Source: Bacteroidota bacterium
GTDB lineage: Bacteria > Bacteroidota > Ignavibacteria > Kryptoniales > JAKASW01
Direction: 5' to 3'
DNA: 53,954 nt
Assembly: GCA_021789975.1 (NCBI GenBank)
Contig: JAJYIT010000029.1
Span: 1-53,954, forward strand
This document shows positions 26,730-35,662 of the stretch, piece after piece. Within the stretch, counting starts at the first letter, position 1. Every line of letters begins with the position of its first letter. The translations under genes and the position numbers were made by a program. The notes beneath the pieces were generated by a model. It did no database searches. It was not told the DNA's origin and worked only from the letters and a program-made list of their open reading frames with translations.

Positions 26730-27104
26730 TCACCAGCTGCTTGTCTTGACTTTGGCGGTTTTCTGAGCGGGTTTCTCTACGTACTTCACTTCTTTCAAAG
26801 TAAAGCCCGCGGACTTTACGGCATTGTTGATTTGGGCTTTGTTGAGTTTTGACAAATACGGGCATTCGAAACTTGCGCAGCCGGTCTTATAATTTGCCGA
26901 CACATTTTCGACTCCCTTGAGCGAACTGAGCTTCGTCTTCAGTGCTTGTGAGCAATACGGGCAGTACATGCCTGAGACTACAAGATTAACCCTTTCGGTC
27001 TTGCTTGCGGGCTTTGTCTTGCCGAATGCGTTGCCCTGAAACGAGCCGACAGCCAGGAACGCTGCGACTATGAGCATCCCTGAGATTAACTTTATCGTTT
27101 TCAT
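26730..27104 (-). CDS. exported heavy-metal-associated (HMA) domain protein
   Basis: Protein of 124 aa with a signal peptide (core LISGMLIVAAFLAVGSFQG) and a single HMA domain. The metal-binding GMYCPYCS motif (CxxC) is near residue 46, followed by the ferredoxin-like phrases LKGVENVSANYKTG and AVKSAGFTLKEV. The Lys/Ala-rich tail is likely disordered. It probably binds Cu(I) or another soft metal in the periplasm, or serves as a mercury-binding-type protein. AAAGGAGG lies six bases before the ATG. It is divergent from the octahaem cytochrome gene. Confidence 0.85.
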   Translation of the reverse strand: MKTIKLISGMLIVAAFLAVGSFQGNAFGKTKPASKTERVNLVVSGMYCPYCSQALKTKLSSLKGVENVSANYKTGCASFECPYLSKLNKAQINNAVKSAGFTLKEVKYVEKPAQKTAKVKTSSW

Positions 27105-27348
27105 GTTTCCTCCTTTGTTACTTTTTACTTTCTTATAGCTTAACTACCCGGTCGTCCAAGTAGTTCCGGACCGAAGGAGCACTCTTGGAAAATCTTCCCC
27201 TCTTTTTCTCGAGTGTGTACGAAGTAAATCATCAAGCACGTTGCTCTGCTGAGCTTGGACTTTCTCCGTTTTCTTATTAACGTAGCGAACGCAGGATTGT
27301 AAGGTACCGTTCCAATGTAGTTTTACAACAATGACAGAGGAGGGGAGT

Positions 27349-28622
27349 ATGACCAGAGAGATTCCGCAAACCGTAATTGTCGGTGCCTCAGTAGTCGTGA
27401 TCGTGATTGCAGCTCTGTACCTTTTCACAAATCTTCCGACAGGTGGTGAAACTGCGAAGGTTCAAAAGGTTTCATACACCGGCGGTGACAAATGCGCTAC
27501 TGTCATGCCCGGGTCACCCCAGACGTTGCCTACCAATATGCGGTTAGCACGATGGCCAAATCCGGCGTTAAGTGCGAGGATTGCCATGTTGTGAACAAAG
27601 ACAACCCGATGGGATTCGAGCACGAAGGATTCTTCATAACTTCCTCGCCCACTCCCCAACAGTGTGGAAAGTGTCACATCAGAGAAACCAACGAATTTGA
27701 ACACAGCCGTCACGCCGGGCCCGCGTGGTTGGCTCTCACAGGGTGGGACAAATTCACACCAGCTCAAAAGAAACTAACAGAAGGTATCCCTGAACTTACT
27801 CGCGGGCCAAATGGCATCCCGACTGCGACGAGGAATGCCATTTTCGAGATGGAGGGCCCGAACGTGACTCCGGCCGCTTGTCAGGTTTGTCATTCGATCG
27901 GCGAGCCGAACAAAGATGGGAGTATCGGCAATTGCAGCAAGTGTCACCTGCGACACGAATTTTCTCTTGCACAAGTCCGTAAGCCGGAGGTTTGCGGCCA
28001 GTGTCATCTTGGCCCTGACCATCCGCAGGACGAGATTTACAGAGAGTCTGCACACGGGGTGATTTATGCGACAGAAGGAGATAAGTGGAATTGGAGCCAG
28101 GTACCGGGAAGATTGACAACCCGAGACTTTCCTGCCCCGACCTGTGCCACATGCCACATGAGCGGTTTCGGCGGCCAGGGAACGACTCACGAGGTCGGCA
28201 CCCGGTTGAGTAAATTCCTCTTCGCAGCAATCTCGACAGATAGACCTAACGCTATACAGAACAGAAGGAACATGCAAGCGATTTGTTCCAATTGTCATAC
28301 TCAGCCGTTCATCGATTCGGTCTACAGGCGTGCAGACAGCGTCACAGCTTTCGTAAACCGAAAAGTACAGAAGGCGTCGGACATAATCTCCGGCTTAATA
28401 GAGGACGGAATAATAACATCAAAGCCATTTGCTACCACCATCAGCTACGATGCATTCGATCTCTGGCATTACTATGGAAGGACAGCAAAGTTCGCCGCTT
28501 ATATGGGCGGACCCGATTATGTACAATGGCATGGTGTCTATCCGCTGCTAAGACAGTTGCAGAGAGTTAAAGAAGATGCTGCCCGTTTGAGAGCAGATCA
28601 CAAAGCGGGAGCGGGAAGATGA
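27349..28622 (+). pseudogene. octahaem c-type cytochrome (hydroxylamine oxidoreductase-like), frameshifted
   Basis: Membrane-anchored multihaem cytochrome: an N-terminal helix (IPQTVIVGASVVVIVIAALY) followed by eight CxxCH sites in a row (CATCH, CEDCH, CGKCH, CQVCH, CSKCH, CGQCH, CATCH, CSNCH). The context phrases HSRHAGPAW, QCHLGPDHPQ and HEVGTRLSKF are typical of HAO/epsilon-HAO enzymes of nitrogen oxide metabolism. The first site is broken: after GGDKCAT the frame shifts, and inserting one T near 27501 gives CATCHARVTPDVAYQYA joined to the rest (about 424 aa in total). AGGAGG at 27338-27343 supports the ATG at 27349. As written, a product from an internal start would lack the anchor and haem 1. 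It overlaps the 8-TM gene (ATGA). The frameshift may be a sequencing error. Confidence 0.8.
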
Positions 28623-29500
28623 ATGAGCTAAGCGTCTTCCGGCTTGCAAAAGTGAAACTCCCGATGGAGAAGAACAGACTTCTCCTGTTGCTGGTTGGAG
28701 TGAACTTTGCATTTACAGGGATCGATGTCGTCCTTGGACATGCCGTGAATGATTTCGTGCCGGCATATGAGTGGATCCCGGTTTTCTATGCGCCGCTCGG
28801 CGCTCTATCGAGTTTCATTGTCGCGCTTAGATCAAAACCCAGCAGGTTCCTATCGTTTGTCCATATCTTGTTAATGGTAATCGGCATAGCGGTTGGAATA
28901 CTCGGTACTGCGTTCCATGCCGACCAGGCGCTAAACCCACTCGGACAACTCACATGGATATGGTTGACGTTTGCCTCGCCAGTCCTTGCTCCACTGGCCT
29001 TCGCCGGGATTTCTTTCGTCGGACTCTATGCGGTAATAATGGAGGTCGAAGGTCAGCCGGGGTTGCTCGAAGTACCGGGCCTCGGTACCTTCAAAGCCCC
29101 CATATCGCGTGATAGACATTTCCTTTGGCTCGTTGGGTTGGGATTTGCAGCCAGCGCATTGACTTCCATAATTGACCACGGCCAATACGGTTACACACTG
29201 TACAAAATGATCCCGATCGTCTACGGACTTTTCGCGACAGGGGTAGTGATTACATTAGCAGTCAGACGCGAGTGGTCGGGCGGTGACGAGATAACTTATT
29301 TCTGGACGATGATCGCGGGGATTGCAGTAGGGATTCTGGGATTCGCCTTCCATCTTTCAGGCGATCTTGGCGTTACAGGGCAATTCAGCATGGAACGAAT
29401 CTTGGTCTTTGCTCCAATATTAGCACCGCTTCTCTTCAGCGATCTTGGAATTCTCGGATTGATTGTTGTGGCGCGAGATGTTCAGGTGCAGCCAAATTAG
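28619..29500 (+). CDS. 8-TM membrane protein with internal duplication, partner of the octahaem cytochrome
   Basis: Integral membrane protein of 293 aa, not recognised as a named family. About eight helices form two similar halves (roughly residues 18-142 and 166-288). The halves share GIAVGILGTAFH (ending His100) and GIAVGILGFAFH (ending His245), and His41 aligns with His187. Paired histidines within or near the membrane could ligate haem b or act in quinone or proton chemistry. The ATG overlaps the cytochrome stop (ATGA), so translation is coupled. I infer a quinone- or membrane-electron-transfer partner of the octahaem enzyme; this is not demonstrated. Confidence 0.7.
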   Translation: MNELSVFRLAKVKLPMEKNRLLLLLVGVNFAFTGIDVVLGHAVNDFVPAYEWIPVFYAPLGALSSFIVALRSKPSRFLSFVHILLMVIGIAVGILGTAFHADQALNPLGQLTWIWLTFASPVLAPLAFAGISFVGLYAVIMEVEGQPGLLEVPGLGTFKAPISRDRHFLWLVGLGFAASALTSIIDHGQYGYTLYKMIPIVYGLFATGVVITLAVRREWSGGDEITYFWTMIAGIAVGILGFAFHLSGDLGVTGQFSMERILVFAPILAPLLFSDLGILGLIVVARDVQVQPN

Positions 29501-29523
29501 TAGATCTGGCAATCGCCGTTTCG

Positions 29524-30291
29524 TCAGACTCTTGCGAAGGGAACGGTAATGAGGAAGATCAGTGCGCTTGCGAGAATTACAAGTGGTCCGGCAGGAAGTC
29601 CAGTATACATCGCGCACGTTATTCCGGCGATTGCAGAAACAGCACCGAAAATTCCTGCAGTGGTTCCGAACTGCGCAAGTGTTATGCTCACGTTTCTAGC
29701 GGCGGCGGCAGGTATTGCCACCAACGCAGCCGTCATCAATCCTCCGACAAGATAAACACCCAGCGCCACGATCACTGCTATGGATGAAAGATAAATCAAG
29801 TTGAAAAGTCTGACGTTTATGCCTTCCGTCTTCGCAACATCTTCATTTATGCTGATGAGCATTATCTGCGAATAACTTCGATTGATTGCAATTACGACCG
29901 CAGTCCCCAGCATCACGGACGCTAGCGTTTCGTAAAACCCGACAGTTGAGATATCTCCTACCAATGCCGCTTCTGCCTTGTCGATTGGAAGAAACAAAAA
30001 CGCTGTCGCAACGCCTGTCGCGAAAACGATTGCGGTCAAAGCTTCCATTGCGAGTTTGGTCCTTATCTCAAGGAGCCATATCAGCAGAATTCCCAGGACC
30101 ACAAAAGGAAACGCGCCCAGTGAAATACTGAATCCGTAAACCAAAGCCAAAGCTGCACCCGGAAGCGCAAGATGTCCCAGCGGCCCGGCAACCACAGCCA
30201 TCTTTCTGGAGATCATAAGTGTTCCCAGGTAGGCTGCAGAACTCGATATAAAGACTCCGCTTATGAGGCTCAGAACCAGTTGTGATGCCAT
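29524..30291 (-). CDS. metal ABC transporter permease (ZnuB/TroC, ABC-3 family)
   Basis: Membrane permease of 255 aa with about eight helices for Zn/Mn/Fe uptake. Characteristic ABC-3 sequences: GTLMISRKMAVVAGPLGHLALPG near the start, GDISTVGF, EGINVRLFN, and the conserved LVGGLMTAALVAIPAAAARN. It is encoded 14 bp downstream of its ATPase. No substrate-binding lipoprotein (ZnuA-like) gene is adjacent, so that component must lie elsewhere or be lost. Metal specificity cannot be told. Confidence 0.85.
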   Translation of the reverse strand: MASQLVLSLISGVFISSSAAYLGTLMISRKMAVVAGPLGHLALPGAALALVYGFSISLGAFPFVVLGILLIWLLEIRTKLAMEALTAIVFATGVATAFLFLPIDKAEAALVGDISTVGFYETLASVMLGTAVVIAINRSYSQIMLISINEDVAKTEGINVRLFNLIYLSSIAVIVALGVYLVGGLMTAALVAIPAAAARNVSITLAQFGTTAGIFGAVSAIAGITCAMYTGLPAGPLVILASALIFLITVPFARV

Positions 30292-30305
30292 GGTTGGTCG
30301 TTCTC

Positions 30306-30998
30306 TTAGTGTGTATAGAATTTCATTTCAGAACCGTAAACGTCGCGCAAGATATCGGGAGTCAGAATCTCTTTCGGCACCCCGTAACACCGGTGCCCGA
30401 ATCTGGACAGGCATAAGACATGTGTTGAATTTGCATATACAATACTCAGATCGTGAGTGACATTGAGAATCGTCAGGTTCTGCTTTTCCCAGAAATCTCT
30501 CAAAAGTGAGTAAACGGTTTCGCCACCTGCTGCATCAATCGCAGTAGTCGGTTCGTCGAGGAACAGAACGTTGGGACGCGAGACCAGCACCCATCCAATG
30601 AGCATACGCTGAAATTCCCCACCAGATAGATGCCCGGCATTCTTTTTCAACGTTGATGGGCCCAGACCTACCAAATCTAAATACTCGATGACAGTATCGT
30701 GCCCAACTCTCTTCAAACGAAAAAAATCTCCGACTGTCAGCGGCATATCGCGAACCGCCATCTGGTTTAAACCCTGGGGGAGATAACCGATCTTCGGCTT
30801 CTTGTGCCATGATACGGTTCCCTTGTGCGGTATTAGTCCCAATAAAGATCTCAGCAGCACACTCTTCCCGGATCCGTTCGGACCGAGTATAGTCAGGAAT
30901 TCGCCTTCATTTACCTCAAAGCTCAAATCGGGTAGGATCTTAGCTCCCTCCAACGTGGTTTCCAAATTCCTCACTTCAAGCAAGATCTCTGCGGCCAT
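30306..30998 (-). CDS. metal ABC transporter ATPase (ZnuC-like)
   Basis: ATPase of 230 aa with Walker A GPNGSGKSVL, signature HLSGGEFQRMLIG, Walker B VLFLDEPTTAID, and the H-loop THD. The Q-loop phrase IGYLPQGL is typical of metal-type importers. GGAGG lies 13 bases before the ATG. It is the first gene of a two-gene operon with the ABC-3 permease. Confidence 0.88.
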   Translation of the reverse strand: MAAEILLEVRNLETTLEGAKILPDLSFEVNEGEFLTILGPNGSGKSVLLRSLLGLIPHKGTVSWHKKPKIGYLPQGLNQMAVRDMPLTVGDFFRLKRVGHDTVIEYLDLVGLGPSTLKKNAGHLSGGEFQRMLIGWVLVSRPNVLFLDEPTTAIDAAGGETVYSLLRDFWEKQNLTILNVTHDLSIVYANSTHVLCLSRFGHRCYGVPKEILTPDILRDVYGSEMKFYTH

Positions 30999-31445
30999 TC
31001 CCGTTCGTTCAACCTCCGGTAATTAATTTAACATACTTGGTTGTGAAATCAGATATGTCTCTTGTCGTCTCAAGGAGGACTCCACGCGATCAACGCATAC
31101 CCTCGTCAAGACGGGTATTGTTCGGTTTTCCCAATCGGGCAAGAGGGAAGGATCGCGCTAATGTGAGTTACAGATAAAAAGGTACCACTTGACTTCGTGG
31201 TGTACCCCTTTATGTTTCCCGCGGTCATGCAGTTGTCATGCGCAGAAATCGAACGGAGCTATAAAGTATGGTGGTACAGTTCAATTCCAGTTTCCATCCA
31301 ACTAGGCGCACTCCTGAGTAAAACAGAGATGAGAATCGCGAATTTAGTCCGAAGTGATTTGTCGCTGGCCGAGTAGAGATAATACAGGGACTTCTTTGCG
31401 CAACTTCATACCGTGCTCTTGCGAAAAAGGTGGCCCGTAGGTGAG
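30999..31445. other. intergenic region without a recognised gene
   Basis: About 450 bp between the ZnuC-like and MFS genes, both on the minus strand. A bulged hairpin (GGTAC-CAC with GTGGTGTACC, 31180-31212) may terminate MFS-side or divergent transcripts. Otherwise nothing was recognised. Confidence 0.4.
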
Positions 31446-32690
31446 TTACGAAAAGGAGATGTTTTCCCCGTCTGGTACATACTTCTCATAGAACCAAATG
31501 CCGACGGCCAACAAAGAAAAGCCTATTCCAAGGAAAGACACGCCACGCCAGCCAGCCAGCGGATAAATTGCGGCTGAGAGTGCCGAGCCGATTGTACCAC
31601 CCATGAAATAAACCGACATATACGCGGTGGTAATCCTGCTCCTCACGTCAGGGCTCAGGCGATAGATGACACTCTGGTTGGTTATATGAGTACCCTGTAC
31701 GCCGGCATCCAGCAGCAAATCACCGATGATTATGTAGAACACAGCGTTGCTACCGGGCAACATGAGAAGAAAAGCGAGGAGATTCAGAAGCACGAAGACA
31801 ATAGTCGTGATGCTTGTGAGCCCTTTGTCCGCGAGCCTCCCTGCAATATTGGCACTCAAAGCACCCGCGGCACCTATCAGACCGAACAAACCTATCAAAG
31901 CATCGGAATAATGGAATGGGGGACCTGCGAGGAGGAAAGTCATGCTCGTCCAGAATATCCCGAAGTTAGCGAATACCAATCCGCCATAAATCGATCTGAT
32001 CCGTAAAGACCGTTCCTCTTTGACTAAATCCAGCACGGACAATAGGAGTCTGTGATAGGCCAGGCTCAAATTGTGCTTGTACCTTGGGAGTGTTCTGTCG
32101 AGCAATATGGTGATGCCGAGCATCAGCACCGCGGCGGTACCGAATACAGCGCGCCAACCGGCCAAATCGGAAATGAATCCGGACAGCGTTCGCGCAAATA
32201 GGATCCCGAGAAGCGTCCCGCTCATCACCTGACCTACTACTTTTCCTCGTTCATGGTCGCCGGCGAGGGTTGCCGCAAACGGTACGAGAATTTGTACTAC
32301 GACAGAAGCTGAACCTACCAACAAGGACGCAGCCAGAAAGAAATGAATTGTCGGCGAAAACGCAGCCACGACAAGTGCAAGTGAAGTGAGGATCGAGATT
32401 GAGACGATCAATCTCTTTCTCTCCAAAATGTCGCCGAGCGGAACTATGAAAATAAGTCCCAACACATAGCCAAGTTGAGTAAAAGTTACGGACAGTCCCG
32501 CAGTAGTAGTGCTCGCGTCGAACTCTTTTGCAAGCGTATCCAGAAGCGGCTGCACCCAGTACAGGTTTGCAACGCTGACGGCACACGCAAATGCCATCAG
32601 GAAAACCATTCGTGGGCTCAGCGCTTTCAATCCGTCTTTGCCGGTTAAATACAATCCCTCAAGACGAGGGGACAGACCTGATTCCTCCAC
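31446..32690 (-). CDS. MFS transporter
   Basis: Major facilitator superfamily exporter, about 414 aa, twelve helices. The opening LMAFACAVSVANLYWVQPLL is typical of the YnfM/AraJ-like drug or metabolite exporters, with the loop-2 motif GDILERKRLIV. The longest frame would begin inside the upstream dehydrogenase gene, so I start at GTG 32690, just after that stop. TTG at 32630 or ATG at 32609 are alternatives that still keep the first helix. The substrate is unknown. It is the last gene of a minus-strand operon with the FAD/FeS dehydrogenase and CDF transporter. Confidence 0.82.
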   Translation of the reverse strand: MEESGLSPRLEGLYLTGKDGLKALSPRMVFLMAFACAVSVANLYWVQPLLDTLAKEFDASTTTAGLSVTFTQLGYVLGLIFIVPLGDILERKRLIVSISILTSLALVVAAFSPTIHFFLAASLLVGSASVVVQILVPFAATLAGDHERGKVVGQVMSGTLLGILFARTLSGFISDLAGWRAVFGTAAVLMLGITILLDRTLPRYKHNLSLAYHRLLLSVLDLVKEERSLRIRSIYGGLVFANFGIFWTSMTFLLAGPPFHYSDALIGLFGLIGAAGALSANIAGRLADKGLTSITTIVFVLLNLLAFLLMLPGSNAVFYIIIGDLLLDAGVQGTHITNQSVIYRLSPDVRSRITTAYMSVYFMGGTIGSALSAAIYPLAGWRGVSFLGIGFSLLAVGIWFYEKYVPDGENISFS

Positions 32691-32692
32691 TC

Positions 32693-35662
32693 CTATTCGA
32701 TCACCATGTCCGAGGTGTTGGAATCGCCGGTGGGTGAGGCTGAACCCCGGCGGATGGTATCTGCTGTGCTCGGCCGGTCGTGACGATAGCTCAAGTAGCT
32801 CTCTAACAAAATCCCCGCGAGATGCTCCACCCTCAAACCTGTTGCATGTTCTATCTGCATGTTGCACGTACCGCAGGTGGTGATTACAGAGTCGACGTCC
32901 GACTCTCTGATCTGTGTGAAGAGATTAAAGCCGGCTTTCATCGAAAGGTCATAGAATTGTTTCTTGAGTCCGAATGTTCCAGCCATACCACAGCACGTGT
33001 CCTCTGCAAGTTCTATCACCTTGAGTTCAGGGATCATCTTCATAAGCTCGACGGGTTGAGATCGGACTCCGAGAGGTATCGAGTGACAGGGATTGTGATA
33101 CGTAACTTTCTTTTCGACGGGACCGAAGTCGGTATTCAGTTTCCCATCAGCTTCAAGTCGGACCAGATAGTCCGAGAGTTCGAATATATGTTCCGAGACT
33201 TTTCGTGCAGCATCGGTGCCGACTAATGGTGGATAGTCTTCCTTAACCGCCAGTGCGCAGCTCGGTGCCGAGAAAACGATGTCGAATCCCTGCTCAACGA
33301 ACTCTGACAACTGCTCCACGTTCCAGGAAGCATCGGGTATCGCTTCCTTTCGGCTTCCTGTCGTAATCTTAGCTATGCCGCAGCACCTGAGACTGTCGAG
33401 CGTACGAACTTCCACGCGGTTACGTCGGAGGACTTCGATAGTGGCCAGGCCTTCTCCCGACACATCGTTGAAGTTCGCGAAACATCCTGAGAAATATATA
33501 GCTCTTCTCTGGGCATCAGGAGTCGAGCGATTCAAACGGACGCGTTTGTGAAGCGGCTTGTGGAATGCAGGCATCTTTCTTCGGCTATCGATCCCGACGA
33601 GCCTTTCAAGCGAATTCCGGACAAAAGGGATTGCATTAACGAGATTTGCCGCACGGGGCAAGACGGCAGCTGATGCGGATAACTCGGGAAGTCTGTTGAT
33701 GAACTTATCCTGTCCTGTCTTTTCGACCTTTCTGAAATATATGGTCTTCGCTTCCACGACGAGACCCGGTATATCGATTTGTGTGGGGCACTCCGTCAGA
33801 CACAGTTTGCAGTTAAAACAATAGTCGAGCACATCTTTGAATTCGGACGCCTTTAGATATTCGGCAGGCAGCTTGCCACTGGTTATGCCGCGGAGCAAAT
33901 TGCCTTTTGCCCTCGGTGTTGCACGCTCGTCGAAAGTTGCCAGCGCGGTAGGGCAGTAGCTAAGGCAGGCACCGCAGCCGTGACACTTTTCAATTTCATG
34001 AGCGATCTTGTCAAGGTCCAGCGATGTTCCGGTTACTGCTCGTCCGTATTTCTCCCCGTACCTCAAATCGTGCACGATCGATTCCTCCTGCTCGCCGATG
34101 ATCTTGTCCGGGTTCATTATTCCTGTCGGATCGAATATCTCTTTGACTTTTTTGAAGAGGGAATAGATCTCGGGTCCATATGATCTTGACAAATACGGCG
34201 TGCGCAGAAGTCCGTCTCCATGTTCACCGCTCAATGTGCCTCCCAGCCTCACGGTGAGATCATATATCTCGTTTGCGACCGGATCGAACTTCGCAAGGTA
34301 GTCTCTGCTTTTCTGGTCCGTCAGTAATATTGTGTGAATGTTCCCGTTGCCGGCATGTCCGTAGATCGCATACTGCAAGTCGTGATGTTTGAAAATGTCT
34401 TGAGCTGAACTCAGATATGACGGCAGCATGTCAACAGGTACCGCAACGTCTTCGACAAACGAGGTCTTCTTTCCGGGTTTCTCGATTTTGTAGAACAGCG
34501 CCGACGCTTCTTTCCGAACCCGCCAGAGTTTCGCTACCTCGGCATTATCTCTCGGTAGTATCTGGTCGCTTGACAAAGAGAGTGCCTTGAGGCGCTCGGC
34601 TAACTTCAACACTTTACTGTCCGCGGCTGCGTCATTGTCTTCTGCGAATTCGAAAATGAGAATGGAGACAAACTTTCGTTTCAGAACTTCATCGATAGTC
34701 CGGTCAATCCCAAGCGCAGCGTTTGAAAATGTTTTGTCGAGCATCTCTACTGCAGCGGGACCAAAACCCAGAGACTCTACGGCCGCAACCGCGCAGTCTT
34801 CGTAAGATCTGAAATATGCGATCAGATTCTTTCGCGCAATCGGAACCGGCTTCAATTCTAACTTTGCCTCTACGACGACACCGAGAGTTCCTTCGCTGCC
34901 GGTGAAAAGCTTCGTGAGGTCCGGGCTTCTTGAGCCTATCGTCTCTTTCAGATTATATCCCGAAGAGTTCTTTGTTGTCCTCGGAAATTTCTTATTGATC
35001 AGTTCTCGGTTCGGAAGCAACAAGCCGGATATTTTTTCAGAAAAATCGCGGTCCGGTGAGTCTTTCGAGAACTTTCTTAACTCGCCATCGGCCGTTACCA
35101 CCGTCAGGTCGATGATGCTGTCCTTGGTTGCGCCGTACTTAACCGTATGAGGTCCCGCCGCGTTAGTGCCGATCATGCCTCCTATGGCACACTGCTTACC
35201 GGTGGACGGGTCGGGGGCGAACATCAGGCCATTCAAGTCCGAAAGCGGGATTAATGGATTGGTGGAGCGTTGGATTGAACCGCGAAGGGACCTGTTGAGC
35301 TGGTCGAGCACCACCCCGGGTTGGACTCTTGCGTAACGTTCCTCGCCGTTTACCTCAAGGATGTTCCGTAGATATTTGTTGAAGACCAGGATTATCCCCT
35401 CTCCGATGGATTGTCCGGCGAGACTTGTTCCTGCTCCGCGGCTGGTAATTGGAATGTTGTGATCTCGACAATAAAGTACCGTACTTACGACATCGTCGAC
35501 AGTCTTAGGTACTACGACTCCGAGAGGTCTGATTTGATAGATACTTGCGTCAGTGCTGAAGAGTACCCGCGATATGTCGTCAAACAAAACATCGCCTGAA
35601 ATCTGATGCTTGAGATCCTTTTCAATGGCGCGTGTGTCTTGTCCCATCGTTTCCTTGTCCAT
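32693..35662 (-). CDS. FAD- and [4Fe-4S]-dependent 2-hydroxyacid dehydrogenase (YdiJ-type)
   Basis: Three-part oxidoreductase of 989 aa. An N-terminal FAD-binding domain carries SRGAGTSLAGQSIGEG and GGMIGTNAAGPHTVKYG. A FAD-oxidase C-terminal domain holds the metal-site phrase YGHAGNGNIHT and SGEHGDGLLR. A ferredoxin domain with CHGCGACLSYCP and CFNCKLCLTECP clusters follows. Two CCG domains are seen (RCCGIAK, DTCCGMAGTFG). This architecture matches E. coli YdiJ, a D-2-hydroxyglutarate dehydrogenase, and D-lactate dehydrogenase relatives; electrons probably go to quinone. A tail of about 30 residues after the last CCG domain is atypical. The start overlaps the CDF gene by about 40 bp; ATG at 35647 with AAGGA is an alternative. 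Confidence 0.9.
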   Translation of the reverse strand: MDKETMGQDTRAIEKDLKHQISGDVLFDDISRVLFSTDASIYQIRPLGVVVPKTVDDVVSTVLYCRDHNIPITSRGAGTSLAGQSIGEGIILVFNKYLRNILEVNGEERYARVQPGVVLDQLNRSLRGSIQRSTNPLIPLSDLNGLMFAPDPSTGKQCAIGGMIGTNAAGPHTVKYGATKDSIIDLTVVTADGELRKFSKDSPDRDFSEKISGLLLPNRELINKKFPRTTKNSSGYNLKETIGSRSPDLTKLFTGSEGTLGVVVEAKLELKPVPIARKNLIAYFRSYEDCAVAAVESLGFGPAAVEMLDKTFSNAALGIDRTIDEVLKRKFVSILIFEFAEDNDAAADSKVLKLAERLKALSLSSDQILPRDNAEVAKLWRVRKEASALFYKIEKPGKKTSFVEDVAVPVDMLPSYLSSAQDIFKHHDLQYAIYGHAGNGNIHTILLTDQKSRDYLAKFDPVANEIYDLTVRLGGTLSGEHGDGLLRTPYLSRSYGPEIYSLFKKVKEIFDPTGIMNPDKIIGEQEESIVHDLRYGEKYGRAVTGTSLDLDKIAHEIEKCHGCGACLSYCPTALATFDERATPRAKGNLLRGITSGKLPAEYLKASEFKDVLDYCFNCKLCLTECPTQIDIPGLVVEAKTIYFRKVEKTGQDKFINRLPELSASAAVLPRAANLVNAIPFVRNSLERLVGIDSRRKMPAFHKPLHKRVRLNRSTPDAQRRAIYFSGCFANFNDVSGEGLATIEVLRRNRVEVRTLDSLRCCGIAKITTGSRKEAIPDASWNVEQLSEFVEQGFDIVFSAPSCALAVKEDYPPLVGTDAARKVSEHIFELSDYLVRLEADGKLNTDFGPVEKKVTYHNPCHSIPLGVRSQPVELMKMIPELKVIELAEDTCCGMAGTFGLKKQFYDLSMKAGFNLFTQIRESDVDSVITTCGTCNMQIEHATGLRVEHLAGILLESYLSYRHDRPSTADTIRRGSASPTGDSNTSDMVIE

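Noticed and set aside
31180-31212. Bulged hairpin as terminator
   Set aside because: Two-base bulge and no clear T-tract; kept only as a note in the intergenic entry.
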